From contig NZ_NITZ01000012.1 in assembly GCF_002632615.1 (NCBI RefSeq), positions 88,172 through 152,171 on the forward strand: DNA of 64,000 nt. The letters are read 5' to 3'. Under the pieces are notes generated by a model, which worked only from the letters and a program-made list of their open reading frames with translations, ran no database searches and had not been told where the DNA came from. This stretch comes from Xenorhabdus miraniensis (GTDB lineage: Bacteria > Pseudomonadota > Gammaproteobacteria > Enterobacterales > Enterobacteriaceae). This document shows, one piece after another, positions 24,036 to 34,236 of the stretch. The number at the start of each line of letters is the position of its first letter. The stretch's first letter is position 1. The translations under genes and the position numbers were made by a program.

Positions 24036-25383
24036 GGCTATCTTGCACAAAGGGATCAAACGGTTCCGTACTCCCACTCCCCACTATGACTTTTTGCCAA
24101 CACATCTGGCACTGTCACAACGCCCCCCCTCTCCGTTCGCACGTTATACGGCGATTACCCTGAGCGTTGGTGTGTTGGCCGCCTTACTGTGGGCTTATCT
24201 GGGGAAACTGGATGTACAGGCAACGGCAACCGGCCGCCTGATTGCTTCTGGCCGGTCACAGGTCATTCAGGCTTATGAACAGAGCCGCCTGATTGCCATC
24301 CATATTACAAATGGGCAACACGTTGAGAAAGGTGCACCACTGCTGACGCTCAATACACTTGGTGTGAATCAAGATATTGCCCGTTTGCTCGAACAGCGCG
24401 ACTACCTGATTGAAGAAGAAATCCGCTATCAAGCTTTGTTGACGAAGTGTGATCCCAAATCCCTGCCTGCTTTCCAGCAACAGCCCGCAGGAAAACAGGA
24501 AAAAATCCTGACGCATTATCATCACGAAAAGCAGGAGTTCGATTCAATCGTAACCAACATCTACGCAGAAATGGAAGTCAACCTCACTTCCCAAAAAGCG
24601 CGGAATAGCGATATACGGTCATTGAGCAATCTACGCGAAAATATCAGCCAGCGTTTGCAGGCTCGAAAGACATTGAGCCAAAAGCAGGTCATCAGCAAAG
24701 TGGAATATCTGGAACAAGAAAAGGAATTTCTGGAAACAGAAAGGCTGATCGCTCAGCAAAAATCAGAACTCGGTATTCTCCAGACGCAATACAAGAGCCT
24801 GGAGGAACGGTTAAAAAGCACCAAAGTGCAAAAAGAGCGGGAATGGTTTGAGAAAAGAAAACAGGCTGAAATTCAATTAGCTAGCTTGAAGCAAGAACTG
24901 TCTAAAATGTATGAACGGGAAGAACTTGAGATTGTGCGCTCTCCTGTGACGGGAACTGTCCAGCAGTTGAGTGTCCATACTCTTGGCGCTGTTTTACAGT
25001 CAGCACAAAGTTTGATGGTGATTGTGCCCGATGAGCATGTACAACTTGCTGAAATTCAGATCCTGAACAAAGATGTGGGTTTCGTTCGTCCGGGTCAGCA
25101 CGTCACGGTCAAAGTCGATGCTTTCCCTTATACCCGCTACGGTACAATCGAAGGCGAATTACTCAGTATTTCACGGGATTCCACAACCGATGAGCGTCTT
25201 GGCCTGGTTTTTCCGGCACAAATCAGCCTTAAGCAAAACAATATCATGGTGGATGGAAAACCCGTCGAAATCACGGCAGGCATGTCTATTGTTGCTGAAA
25301 TCAAGACGGATCAGCGACGAGTGATTGATTATCTGCTCAGCCCAATTCAAGAGTATCAATCAGAAGCCTTGAGGGAAAAATAA
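24028..25383 (+). CDS. rtxD: Type I secretion membrane-fusion protein RtxD
   Basis: HlyD-family periplasmic adaptor joining the ABC transporters to a TolC-like outer-membrane channel. The 451-residue product has a single N-terminal membrane anchor (about 45-65, AITLSVGVLAALLWAYLG), a lipoyl/barrel-sandwich half, a long alpha-hairpin (about 170-300) rich in E, Q and K, and a C-terminal beta-barrel domain (IVRSPVTGTVQQLSVHTLG, then VGFVRPGQHVTVKVDAFPY). ATG 24028 is preceded by AGGAGGAG and overlaps rtxB. No tolC-like gene is present, so a chromosomal TolC elsewhere is presumed. Confidence 0.94.
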   Translation: MFKAILHKGIKRFRTPTPHYDFLPTHLALSQRPPSPFARYTAITLSVGVLAALLWAYLGKLDVQATATGRLIASGRSQVIQAYEQSRLIAIHITNGQHVEKGAPLLTLNTLGVNQDIARLLEQRDYLIEEEIRYQALLTKCDPKSLPAFQQQPAGKQEKILTHYHHEKQEFDSIVTNIYAEMEVNLTSQKARNSDIRSLSNLRENISQRLQARKTLSQKQVISKVEYLEQEKEFLETERLIAQQKSELGILQTQYKSLEERLKSTKVQKEREWFEKRKQAEIQLASLKQELSKMYEREELEIVRSPVTGTVQQLSVHTLGAVLQSAQSLMVIVPDEHVQLAEIQILNKDVGFVRPGQHVTVKVDAFPYTRYGTIEGELLSISRDSTTDERLGLVFPAQISLKQNNIMVDGKPVEITAGMSIVAEIKTDQRRVIDYLLSPIQEYQSEALREK

Positions 25384-25385
25384 TC

Positions 25386-27527
25386 ATGATTGACGATTAT
25401 GCTCTGAATTGTATTGTCTATTTAGGGAAACAGTTCCATAAGGTCGCTTCTGTCGAACAATTGCACCATGCACTGGGGCTAGATTCCCTGACACTGACAG
25501 ATTCACAACTACGTGAAGCGGCTGATGCCATTGGATTGCACAGTAAATTTGATCGCCTGACACCGGATAGCGTCAGTACATTACCTTTGCCTGCATTAAT
25601 TGAAATCGATCAGCGCTGGTGGGTACTGTCAGAAATTCACCCTGATGCGTTTACTCTGTTCGACCCGACCAGCGGGAAATGCGAAGTGCGTGCGTGGGTT
25701 CAGCCTGCGCACGATGAGAAAGCGAAATCCGATAAGTGCAGCGCTAACCAATATGCTAACCAATATAAAGTGCTATTGGTGGCAGATAAAACACTGACTA
25801 AACAACAGGTTAAATTTGGACTGAGCTGGTTTTATCCTTCCATTTTCAGGCAAAAAAATCAGTTACGGGATATTTTCCTGTTTGCCATTGTGTTGCAGCT
25901 TTTTGCGCTGGCGGCACCCTTGTTGTTTGAAAATGTCATCGACAAAGTGCTGGTTGGACGGAGTATTGCCAGCCTGCATGTCCTCGGCATGGCGATGCTC
26001 GCGCTGGCATTGGCTGAACCACTGTATGGCTTCCTGCGTAATACCGTGTTTGGGCATATGGCCAGCCAGATCAACGCCGAACTTTCCGGCAGGCTCTATC
26101 GCCATCTTGTGGGATTGCCCCTGCCTTATTTCAAGCAACGCCAAACAGGGCAAATTATCGCCAGAGTGAGGGAAATGGCGCATATCCGGCAGTTTTTGAC
26201 CGGCTCTACCCTTATGTTGCTGCTCGACCTGATTTTCATCATTCTGTTTCTGGGCGTCATGTTCCACTATTCTGCCCTGCTGACATGGATCGTTATCAGT
26301 TCGCTGGTACTTTATTTCCTGCTTTGGGTCGCCGTCGGGCCAATCATTCGACGCAAAGTAGAAAAAGAGTATGAAGCCGATGCCAATGCCACGAGTTTCC
26401 TGACAGAAGCTGTCACGGGTATCGAAACCATCAAAACGACCGCAACCGAAAAACGTTTTTTGTACCAGTGGCAAAAGGTATTGAGTCAGCAGTTGATCCA
26501 ACGCTTTACGGCTCAGAAAAGCGGGCTGGCAGCAGGACAAGGGATCGCCCTTATCCAGAAAGTTGTTGCCGCCTTATTGTTGTGGTGGGGAGTCCGTGCC
26601 GTGCTTGATGGCAATTTATCTCCCGGTGAATTAATTGCTTTTAATATGCTGGCAGGCCACGTTACCCAGCCGATCTTACGATTGGCCCAAGTCTGGCAGG
26701 ATTTTCAGCATACCCTGATCGCCCTGCGTCGGGTTGGCGATATTCTGGATGAACCCATGGAAAACAGTAAACAGGGGCTGGCATCGGCACCTGAGCTGGC
26801 AGGCCAGATTGAGTTCAGGAATATACGCTTTCGCTATCATGCAGATACGCCAGAAGTACTGGCAAATTTGTCGCTGGGGATTAAGGCAGGAGAGTTTATC
26901 GGCATTACAGGGCCGTCAGGCTCTGGCAAAAGCACGCTGACCCGACTGTTGCAGCGCCTGTATGTACCACAACACGGACAGGTTTTGGTGGATGGCATGG
27001 ATTTAGCTATCGCCGACCCTGTATCACTGCGCCGTAATATGAGTGTGGTTTTGCAAGAGAGCATTCTGTTTTCCGGCAGCATTGCCGATAACATTCGCTT
27101 GTGCAAACCCAATGCCAGTGATGAAGAAGTTTGTCAGGCAGCAAACCTGGCGGGTGCCACTGATTTCATCAATGCGTTCCCACAAAAATTCGCTCATCCT
27201 GTCGGTGAAAAAGGGAGCAATCTTTCTGGCGGACAACGGCAGCGTATCGCGTTAGCGAGAGCGTTGTTGAATGATCCCAGGATCCTGATCCTTGATGAAG
27301 CCACTTCCGCACTGGATTATGAATCTGAAGCGGCCATTATGAGCAATATGGATGAAATATGCCGCAACCGAACGGTGATTAGTATCGCCCATCGGCTGAA
27401 TACTATTCGCCATGCCAATAAAATTTTCGTTTTAGATCAAGGGAAAATCGTTGAATCAGGTTCACATGATGCTCTCGTGCAGCAAAACAGCTTATATGCC
27501 CAACTCTGGCATCAACAAACCAAGTGA
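25386..27527 (+). CDS. rtxE: Second type I secretion ABC transporter RtxE
   Basis: MARTX secretion systems are unusual in having two ABC ATPases, RtxB and RtxE, thought to work as a heterodimer. The 713-residue protein has a C39-like N-terminal domain (about 1-125, no catalytic Cys evident), a six-helix membrane domain (about 155-440), and an ATPase domain with GPSGSGKSTLTRLL, NLSGGQRQRIALARALL and RILILDEATSALD. It starts two bases after rtxD. No clear terminator follows; a 143-base gap leads to the GlxA-type regulator. Confidence 0.94.
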   Translation: MIDDYALNCIVYLGKQFHKVASVEQLHHALGLDSLTLTDSQLREAADAIGLHSKFDRLTPDSVSTLPLPALIEIDQRWWVLSEIHPDAFTLFDPTSGKCEVRAWVQPAHDEKAKSDKCSANQYANQYKVLLVADKTLTKQQVKFGLSWFYPSIFRQKNQLRDIFLFAIVLQLFALAAPLLFENVIDKVLVGRSIASLHVLGMAMLALALAEPLYGFLRNTVFGHMASQINAELSGRLYRHLVGLPLPYFKQRQTGQIIARVREMAHIRQFLTGSTLMLLLDLIFIILFLGVMFHYSALLTWIVISSLVLYFLLWVAVGPIIRRKVEKEYEADANATSFLTEAVTGIETIKTTATEKRFLYQWQKVLSQQLIQRFTAQKSGLAAGQGIALIQKVVAALLLWWGVRAVLDGNLSPGELIAFNMLAGHVTQPILRLAQVWQDFQHTLIALRRVGDILDEPMENSKQGLASAPELAGQIEFRNIRFRYHADTPEVLANLSLGIKAGEFIGITGPSGSGKSTLTRLLQRLYVPQHGQVLVDGMDLAIADPVSLRRNMSVVLQESILFSGSIADNIRLCKPNASDEEVCQAANLAGATDFINAFPQKFAHPVGEKGSNLSGGQRQRIALARALLNDPRILILDEATSALDYESEAAIMSNMDEICRNRTVISIAHRLNTIRHANKIFVLDQGKIVESGSHDALVQQNSLYAQLWHQQTK

Positions 27528-27670
27528 TTATGGTGATTTTTTATGACGCTTTTTACGACGACAAAAAAAGAAAATTCATTGAAGACATGAAGCTTATTTC
27601 GCCTTAGAATTAATTTCATAACGAAATTAACATAGCATTACAAAATGTTCTTAAGGAAGAGAATATAACT

Positions 27671-28681
27671 ATGAAACAAGTCTCTATTACAGCTTTGGTT
27701 TTTTCTCATACATCAGTCACATCGGTTGCCATGCCGATTGAAATTCTCACCATTGCCGCCAACGCCATTGGCGGCCCAATTCCTCATGTCAATATTATTT
27801 CGCCAACCCATCAAGGCATGATCGGTCAGGGAATGACCAATCATACAAATGGCCTGTTTGGGGATTCTGCGCCTACTGCCCACGATATTCTCCACAATAC
27901 CTTCCACAATACTCTTCAAGACGACCAGAAACCCGATATTATTCTGGTCGGCTCACTGGGCTTTCCTGAATGGGAACCACGACACTGTTCGAGGGAAATC
28001 ATTGAGTGGCTTAAGGCGATGGATGAAAAACACATTCCTATTGTTTCAATCTGCTCTGGCACCTTTATACTTGCCAAAGCAGGATTATTAAACACAGGCG
28101 CAGCAATCCATCCTCATTTTTCCACTGAATTCAAAAAAATATTCCCCCATATCCCCTTTTATACCGACGAAAAGATCATCAGTGACAATCACCGTTTTTG
28201 CATTTCCAGCGCCTATGGGTGCGGAAGCGCTATGCTGAATATTGTTGAATTGATCTACGGGCAATATGCCAGAGAACGATGCGCGAAATTCCTGCTGGGT
28301 GAAAATGACAATAAAAATTCGTCTGATTCCGCCAGTTTTGCCGCTTATCGCCAACATGCCGATTCGCTGATCCACAAACTACAAGATTGGATGCATGCTT
28401 TCCCCTCTGAAATTTTATCCGTTGCCGATTTAGCCAATAAAATTCATCTTTGTGAACGCCAAATGAAACGTCGTTTTAAAATCGCCACAGGGAAAACACC
28501 GATTCAATATATTCAACAGATCCGTCTGTCACAGGCTAAACATTGGCTGGAAAAATCACAGAAAACTATCGAAGAAATCAGCCATGAAGTGGGTTATGAG
28601 GATACCCGTTATTTCAGAGAGTTATTTAAACGTTGCAATGGATTAACACCAAAAGAGTACCGCCAAAAATATCATCATTGA
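27671..28681 (+). CDS. GlxA-family transcriptional regulator (DJ-1/PfpI + AraC HTH)
   Basis: A cytoplasmic regulator of 336 residues. The N-terminal half (about 1-200) is a DJ-1/PfpI-like fold with the elbow IVSICSGTFILAKAGLL (Cys in the nucleophile-like position) and TAYGCGS-type residues (SSAYGCGSAML). The C-terminal ~100 residues are a double AraC helix-turn-helix: SVADLANKIHLCERQMKRRF, then TIEEISHEVGYEDTRYFREL and the FKRCNGLTPKEYRQKY signature. It follows rtxE on the same strand after 143 bases, preceded by AAGGAAGAG. A link to rtx control is possible but rests on position only; GlxA proteins elsewhere regulate amine and carnitine catabolism. Confidence 0.88.
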   Translation: MKQVSITALVFSHTSVTSVAMPIEILTIAANAIGGPIPHVNIISPTHQGMIGQGMTNHTNGLFGDSAPTAHDILHNTFHNTLQDDQKPDIILVGSLGFPEWEPRHCSREIIEWLKAMDEKHIPIVSICSGTFILAKAGLLNTGAAIHPHFSTEFKKIFPHIPFYTDEKIISDNHRFCISSAYGCGSAMLNIVELIYGQYARERCAKFLLGENDNKNSSDSASFAAYRQHADSLIHKLQDWMHAFPSEILSVADLANKIHLCERQMKRRFKIATGKTPIQYIQQIRLSQAKHWLEKSQKTIEEISHEVGYEDTRYFRELFKRCNGLTPKEYRQKYHH

Positions 28682-28825
28682 TGGGCATTTTTTGCACTCT
28701 GTAAATAATCAGCAACACTAATAAATGACTCGTTTTATTATCATATCCTCATGAATAGCGGTATAGTAATTACGGACACCTCACAAGTCTGTAATATTTT
28801 ATTAACGTAAAAGTGAGGTATCAGC

Positions 28826-29065
28826 ATGAAACTGAAATCATCCAGACACCAATATTCTACTAAATTTAAACTTGAAGCCATTCAGCAAGTGCTTCTTCAT
28901 CAGCAAAGGATTGTGGATGTAGCTCGTTTATTGGATATCGATACCTGCATTTGGGGGAAATGGGTTCATCAATATAAAAACATGAACCGGTTAATCCGCA
29001 TCTATGGGGTGAAGCAAGATCATCGCTTGCAATCTCATTGTGATGATTTTCGATTAAGCAATTAA
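28826..29065 (+). pseudogene. IS3-family transposase OrfA remnant
   Basis: A 79-residue frame with the N-terminal helix-turn-helix of IS3/IS150 OrfA (STKFKLEAIQQVLLHQQRI, then VARLLDIDTCIWGKWVHQYK). The leucine zipper and all of OrfB are missing. It is a truncated copy next to an intact IS630 element. Confidence 0.65.
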
Positions 29066-29351
29066 GCCGGGAGCAGATATATTAAAACGGCAAAGTCCCT
29101 CGGTAATCACACTAATACATTTTAATGAGGGTAACAACAATCCTGACAGAGGGGGGTTAATAACTATCTTAGGCGAACTGATTTCTTATTATCTTAAAAA
29201 AATAAACCGCCACTGAATATTATTTATCCAGAAATGAATATTTTAGTAACGGCTGAATCAGGACTCAGGTTAGTTAATAAGTTAATTAGATAAATTATCT
29301 GCATTATTGCTATAATCAATAACACGATAACCAGATTTTTCGCCTGTTTTT
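29066..29351. other. Intergenic, IS630 left flank
   Basis: No gene is visible. The right part holds AT-rich sequence in which the IS630 left end must lie (TTAATTAGATAAATTATCT near 29282 loosely matches the inverted sequence past the right end). I could not fix the ends exactly. Confidence 0.4.
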
Positions 29352-30355
29352 ATGAAATCGCAGATAACACTTTCTGAGCCTGAACGAATTACATTGCAAC
29401 AACTTGCTTTGAATCACCCACACCGGGACATCCGTACGCGAGGAACGGGGTTGCTCATGCTTGCCAGAGGAGGCAAACCGCCTCAGATCGCCGCTGAGAT
29501 AGGATGCAGTGTCCGGGTTATCTACAATTGGGTTCACACATGGCACAATTCAGGGATAGCAGGATTATTAGGGGGTCATGCAGGAGGCCGGTATCTTGCC
29601 ATGACACCTGAAATGATTGCCACTGCGGTCGACGCTGCCAGCGCAGAGTCCTTGACGCTAGCCAGGATAGCGCAGAGGGTTGAGGAAAAGCACGGCCCGC
29701 TGCCATGCACACTGGAAACACTGGCGAAGACCCTGAAAAAGCAGGGGCTCACCTATAAACGAACCCGCCTGTCGCTTAAAAAAAGCGCAACGAAACGGAG
29801 TTTGCTAAAAAATCCGCCTTACTGAATAAAATTAAGAGCGGGGCACGATTAGGCCATTACCGACTGATCTATTTTGATGAGGTCGGTTTTGCCGCGTCTC
29901 CTCCCGTGCAATATGGCTGGAGCCCACGGGGTAAACCCCATGAGACTGAGCCTCAAGACCATGACAGACGGTCAGTTCTGGGGGCGTTAAATGACACGGA
30001 CAACACGCTGTTTTACCAGACAACATCAGGCAGTATCACACGAGCTGATGTGATTGATTTCTTAGAGCAGGCAGCCAAACAAGGGGGCAACCGCCTGACA
30101 TTTTTAGTGTTGGATAATGCGCGTATCCACCATGGGATCGAGGAGAAAATCAGAAATCGCTGGTTACGAGAACACAACATGCTGTTACTTTATCTTCCTG
30201 CCTACAGCCCAGAGCTGAATCTGATTGAAATCGTTTGGAAACAAGCCAAATATCACTGGCGACGTTTTATCACCTGGACTCAGGAGACAATGGAGTATGA
30301 GCTAAATACTCTGTTGGAAGGTTATGGCGATCAATTTGCAATTAATTTTTCTTAA
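29352..30355 (+). mobile_element. IS630-family transposase, read by -1 frameshift
   Basis: Two overlapping frames make one full DDE transposase. The first (29352-29825) has the helix-turn-helix (PQIAAEIGCSVRVIYNWVHTW) and runs into CTT AAA AAA AGC. Slipping back one base on this A7 tract gives LKKKRNETEFAKKSALLNK and continues to 30355. The catalytic triad is complete: Asp in LIYFDEVGF, Asp in LVLDNARIHH, Glu in YSPELNLIEIVWK. Because A-tract -1 frameshifting is normal in several IS630 subgroups, this is probably active rather than a pseudogene. It separates the rtx locus from the AT-rich glycan-like cluster. Confidence 0.88.
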
Positions 30356-30379
30356 TCACTTAATGCTTGAAGCACATAA

Positions 30380-31438
30380 TTATTTATAGTTAGATACAAT
30401 CCTTTTAAGAGCATATTTCACTTCCTCATATTTTGGTTTTTTTTTAATTAAATCTTCTAATTTCGAAATAGTACTATTCAATTTTATCAATGGAATAGAA
30501 GGAGATTTTGCAATATATATTTTTTCATATTTAGTAGTAAAGAATTCCTCTTCTTTATTCAATATCTCCTCATAAAGTTTTTCACCAGGCCTGATTCCTG
30601 TATAAATAATCTCCATTTTATCAATTGGCTGTATACCAGATAATTTAATCAAGTCTTTAACTAAATCTACTATCTTAATAGGCTTTCCCATATCGAGAAA
30701 AAACAAATTCCCACTCTGAACTAAAGCACCCGCTTGAATAACTAATTGAACAGCTTCGGGGATAGTCATAAAAAAACGAACCATTTCAGGATGTGTTACT
30801 GTAATAGGTCCTCCTCTCTCTATTTGTTTTTTAAAAATAGATATCACACTGCCTCTACTTCCCAAAACATTACCAAATCTTACAGAAGCAAACTTAGTTG
30901 TACTGATAGAGCTATAGCCTTGAATAATCATTTCTGCAATTCTTTTCGTAACTCCCATTATGCTTGTTGGATTAACTGCTTTATCAGTTGATATCAATAC
31001 AAAGCGCTCTGCTTTATATGAATGTGCAGCGTGAATTACATTTCTTGAACCTAACACATTATTTTTTACTGCCTCCAGAGGATTAAACTCCATTAATGGA
31101 ACATGTTTATGGGCAGCAGCATGAAAAACAATATTAGGTTTGTATGTATAAAAAATGTGATCCACTCTTTCTTTGTCTTGAATATTAGCAATAATTGGTA
31201 TTAATTCTACTTCTGATACTATATCTTTTAATTCAGACATTATTTCAAAAATACTATTTTCACCATGCCCTAATAATAAAATAACTTGAGGTGAAAAATT
31301 TAAAATTTGCCTACATAATTCTGAACCAATAGAGCCGCCTGCTCCTGTGACAAGAACAGTTTTACTCTTAAGATAATATGATGTTTTATTTATGTCTAAA
31401 TTTACACATTTTCTGCCTAATAATTTTTTTATGTCCAT
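30380..31438 (-). CDS. NDP-sugar 4,6-dehydratase, CapD/FlaA1-like short form
   Basis: A soluble extended SDR enzyme (352 residues) of the polysaccharide-biosynthesis CapD family, which converts UDP-GlcNAc to a 4-keto-6-deoxy sugar, the first step to amino-deoxy sugars. It shows the cofactor motif VLVTGAGGSIGSELCRQIL (about 30-48), FHAAAHKHVPLME, the catalytic STDKAVNPTSIMGVTKRIAE segment (Met in place of the SDR Tyr, Lys kept, typical of this family) and the C-terminal GIRPGEKLYEEIL. The N-terminal membrane part of WbpM/CapD long forms is absent. It is the last gene of the minus-strand cluster, and very AT-rich. With the aminotransferase upstream it could make a 4-amino-4,6-dideoxy sugar. Confidence 0.9.
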   Translation of the reverse strand: MDIKKLLGRKCVNLDINKTSYYLKSKTVLVTGAGGSIGSELCRQILNFSPQVILLLGHGENSIFEIMSELKDIVSEVELIPIIANIQDKERVDHIFYTYKPNIVFHAAAHKHVPLMEFNPLEAVKNNVLGSRNVIHAAHSYKAERFVLISTDKAVNPTSIMGVTKRIAEMIIQGYSSISTTKFASVRFGNVLGSRGSVISIFKKQIERGGPITVTHPEMVRFFMTIPEAVQLVIQAGALVQSGNLFFLDMGKPIKIVDLVKDLIKLSGIQPIDKMEIIYTGIRPGEKLYEEILNKEEEFFTTKYEKIYIAKSPSIPLIKLNSTISKLEDLIKKKPKYEEVKYALKRIVSNYK

Positions 31439-31767
31439 ATTGTTATTTTCGAATATTGATTATTTTTTATTAATTAATTTATTCACTTTATAAAATAAAA
31501 ATTTAATTATTATTTAGATTATATAGTCAATGTTTTTCATGAAAAATAGTTTGCACTTTCGGTGAAAAATTCTATTACTTTATCGTGTTTTTTCAGATTT
31601 GAAATAATCCGTTATTTTTCCGTGTTGTTTATTCTGGTACGGCGAAATACATTATCTCCTTCTTATGCGTTGGGTAAATTTTTTCCAGTAATATGTACTT
31701 TTGGCTGGCTCTCATAAATGGGCTAATGATCTAATACTTTTCTAGTTCTGTCAGTCGCATATACCTA
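31439..31767. other. Intergenic, no gene seen
   Basis: A 329-base AT-rich spacer between the dehydratase and deacetylase genes. No readable frame or clear terminator is visible; it may be the remains of an insertion, since other gaps in this cluster carry transposase debris. Confidence 0.4.
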
Positions 31768-32451
31768 TTACAATGGAACTGAACCATTACGATAAACAAA
31801 TCTGACAGTCATAAAAGCTTCTGCGGCAGGCAAACACATTTGATTACCCCAAGAATAAGCCCTATTTTTTAATGCTTCTAGAGATCTCGGATGTGGATAA
31901 TCACGAATTTCTGAAATATAACAAGCTATAGCTTGAAGTTTTATTTCTAAAGTTGATGTAATATCCACCCATGTATCAGGAATAAATGTCCTAGGGTAAG
32001 CCCATTCAGTACTACTCGCAGTATCGAAGGTGAAAACTGATTTTATATATTTCTCTACAGGTCTTACAGCAACCAATGTAGCCTTAAATAAAATTTCGTG
32101 ATCATAATTTATATCACCACCATATTGACAATAAATTATTGTAGGACGTATTTCTTTAATTATTTCTTCTAATGGGCGAACAATTTCAATAAGATTAAAT
32201 TGATCTAATCGTTGATCCGGAAAATTCAAATTTCGAATATCTGTTACTCCTAATTTCTTAGCCGCATTCTGAGAACACAACGTCATGTTAATATTTTGGT
32301 TTGCATAACGTAGTGATTCTCCTTCACAAAATATTACACTTGTTACTGGGATACCCATTTTACGATATAAAGCAACTGTTCCCCCACACCCTAAAATTTC
32401 ATCATCAGGGTGTGCTGCTATAACAAGAATTTTTTCATTTAATGAATTCAT
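31768..32451 (-). CDS. PIG-L/LmbE-family N-deacetylase
   Basis: A zinc-dependent deacetylase that removes N-acetyl groups from GlcNAc-type sugars; relatives act in mycothiol, bacillithiol and aminoglycoside synthesis. The 227-residue product starts MNSLNEKILVIAAHPDDEIL; His14 and Asp16/Asp17 of HPDDE are zinc ligand and base, and GCGGTVALY and INYDHEILFKA (third metal His) follow. It starts 48 bases after the aminotransferase gene. In an export cluster with glycosyltransferases it may free an amino group on a glycoside for later acylation, as BtrD does in butirosin; that is an inference. Confidence 0.88.
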   Translation of the reverse strand: MNSLNEKILVIAAHPDDEILGCGGTVALYRKMGIPVTSVIFCEGESLRYANQNINMTLCSQNAAKKLGVTDIRNLNFPDQRLDQFNLIEIVRPLEEIIKEIRPTIIYCQYGGDINYDHEILFKATLVAVRPVEKYIKSVFTFDTASSTEWAYPRTFIPDTWVDITSTLEIKLQAIACYISEIRDYPHPRSLEALKNRAYSWGNQMCLPAAEAFMTVRFVYRNGSVPL

Positions 32452-32499
32452 ATAAAATATCTCAAATGAATTTAATTATAATAAGTGAATTTTTAAAAT

Positions 32500-33654
32500 T
32501 CACTTAGATAATATATCTCTGATAGATTCGATAATTCGACATTGATCTTCATTATTCATTTTTGTATATAGTGGTAAGCTCACTACTCTATTATATACTT
32601 TAGTAGCATTAGGATAGTCCATAGATGATAATTTATACTTTTCTCTCCAATAAATATGTAGATGTAAGGGAATGAAATGGACACTACATCCAATTCCTCT
32701 TTTTACCATTTCATCTATGAAATGTTCTCGTGTTATATCCAGATCATGATTCAATTGAATTACATATAGGTGCCAAGAATGCATATCTCCATCTAATCCA
32801 AGCGGAGGAAGGATAATAGGAGACTCTTTCAATTCATTATTATAATGTTCAGCTATTTTCTGACGTTTTTTTTGAAAAAAAAATAGTTTTTTCAATTGAG
32901 AAATTCCAATTGATGCTTGTATATCAGGCATATTATATTTATAGCCTGGAGCAACAATTTCGTAAAACCAATTTGCTTTATTTGAAGTATATCGATCAAA
33001 TACATCTCGGTTAATACCATGCAACCTCATAATCCGACAACGCCTAGCAATATCTTTATTTTTAGTAAGAATCATTCCTCCTTCACCTGTTGTCATAGTT
33101 TTAGTAGCATAAAAACTAAATACAGTGGCGTCGCTTGGTAGAGAACCTATCCACTGCCCTTTATATGTTGCTGGTAAACTATGGGCTGCATCTTCCACAA
33201 TCTTTAAGTTATATTTGAGAGCTATTTTAAATATAGAATCCATATCACAAGTTGTTCCTGAAAAATGAACAGGAATAATTGCTTTTGTTTTTTCTGTGAT
33301 TTTTTCTTCAATAAGAGTTGTATCTATCATTAATGTAGAAGGATTTATATCTACGAATACAGGATCTGCTCCCAAATATCTGATTACTTCCGCAGTTGCT
33401 GTGAAAGTATATGTAGTCGTAATGACTTCATCACCTGGTGAAATTCCTATTGCTTCTAAAGCAAGATGTAAACCAGCGGTTGCTGAATTAACAGCAATTG
33501 CTTCTAGATCTTCTCCAAATGTCTGAGCAAATACATGCTCAAAAAATTTTGTTTTAGAACCAGTTGTTAGCCAACCATTTCGTAAACAATCAATCACTTC
33601 GTTAATTTCTTCTTCTCCAATATCTGGAATATAAAAAGGTAAAAAATCATTCAT
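32500..33654 (-). CDS. DegT/DnrJ/EryC1/StrS sugar aminotransferase
   Basis: A PLP-dependent aminotransferase (384 residues) that aminates keto sugars or keto-cyclitols. Fold-type I features include the substrate-loop start NGWLTTGSKTKFFE, the AVNSATAGLHLALEAI phosphate-site stretch, VEDAAHSLPATYKG, and the Schiff-base Lys in FSFYATKTMTTGEGG (K185). Its natural partner is the 4,6-dehydratase two genes downstream (product a 4-amino-4,6-dideoxyhexose), but StrS-type cyclitol amination cannot be excluded. It ends 48 bases before the deacetylase gene. A 582-base gap containing transposase debris separates it from the gene upstream. Confidence 0.92.
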   Translation of the reverse strand: MNDFLPFYIPDIGEEEINEVIDCLRNGWLTTGSKTKFFEHVFAQTFGEDLEAIAVNSATAGLHLALEAIGISPGDEVITTTYTFTATAEVIRYLGADPVFVDINPSTLMIDTTLIEEKITEKTKAIIPVHFSGTTCDMDSIFKIALKYNLKIVEDAAHSLPATYKGQWIGSLPSDATVFSFYATKTMTTGEGGMILTKNKDIARRCRIMRLHGINRDVFDRYTSNKANWFYEIVAPGYKYNMPDIQASIGISQLKKLFFFQKKRQKIAEHYNNELKESPIILPPLGLDGDMHSWHLYVIQLNHDLDITREHFIDEMVKRGIGCSVHFIPLHLHIYWREKYKLSSMDYPNATKVYNRVVSLPLYTKMNNEDQCRIIESIRDILSK

Positions 33655-34236
33655 TTTTTATTACTCATAATAAGAAAAATTATTTTTCTAATGTTAGAAA
33701 ATCATTTTATATAATAATCGAAATTCAATTATATAAAAATAAGGGATTTTACTAAATGAGATTTAAATTTATCTTTAGACATCTGTTAAAATAGTTAATT
33801 TCTACTTTGTACTAAGGATGTTAAATCGTCACTCAGATTCTTTTAGGTGCAAGTAAAATGAACCTTAGCAATACACATTAAATTTGTGTAGATGACACTT
33901 AGCCTGAATCCCAAATCCCTTGATATCATTGGTGTAATTTCGGTGATTTTTCTAATCAACAAACTCGATATTGTGATTGATCCAATAATGCTTAAAATCA
34001 CGCACATCAATTAAATTACTTTTAATAATAGTGAGACAATTCTTTGGGTTGATTGAGGTCTGATCGAGTTATCCATAGTTATTGGTAGACTTCACCTAAG
34101 TCCTTACTCAACAGTGGTATGCTACTAATCCTTATGGTACAAGATATAACGCAAGGTGTCCTACTATTTCGAAATTTTATTTAGGTAGGTTATTCAATAA
34201 GGTTACAGAGAAATATTTATTTCGCATTATAATTAC
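33655..34236 (-). pseudogene. Gap with an IS1595-family transposase remnant
   Basis: On the minus strand (about 33810-34020) a broken frame reads DVRDFKHYWINHNIEFVD, stop, KNHRNYTNDIKGFG, then AKCHLHKFN and FYLHLKES-stop-RFN. This matches the C-terminal pattern of IS1595/ISXO2-type transposases (INHS..F.D..NHIN.IE.FW..AKR.L.KFNG....FYLHLKE.EWRFN), with several stops and no intact catalytic region. The rest of the gap is AT-rich with no gene. Confidence 0.6.

Noticed and set aside
29352..29825. IS630 first frame as a pseudogene
   Set aside because: The break is at an A7 slippery tract and a -1 shift restores a full transposase, typical of the family.
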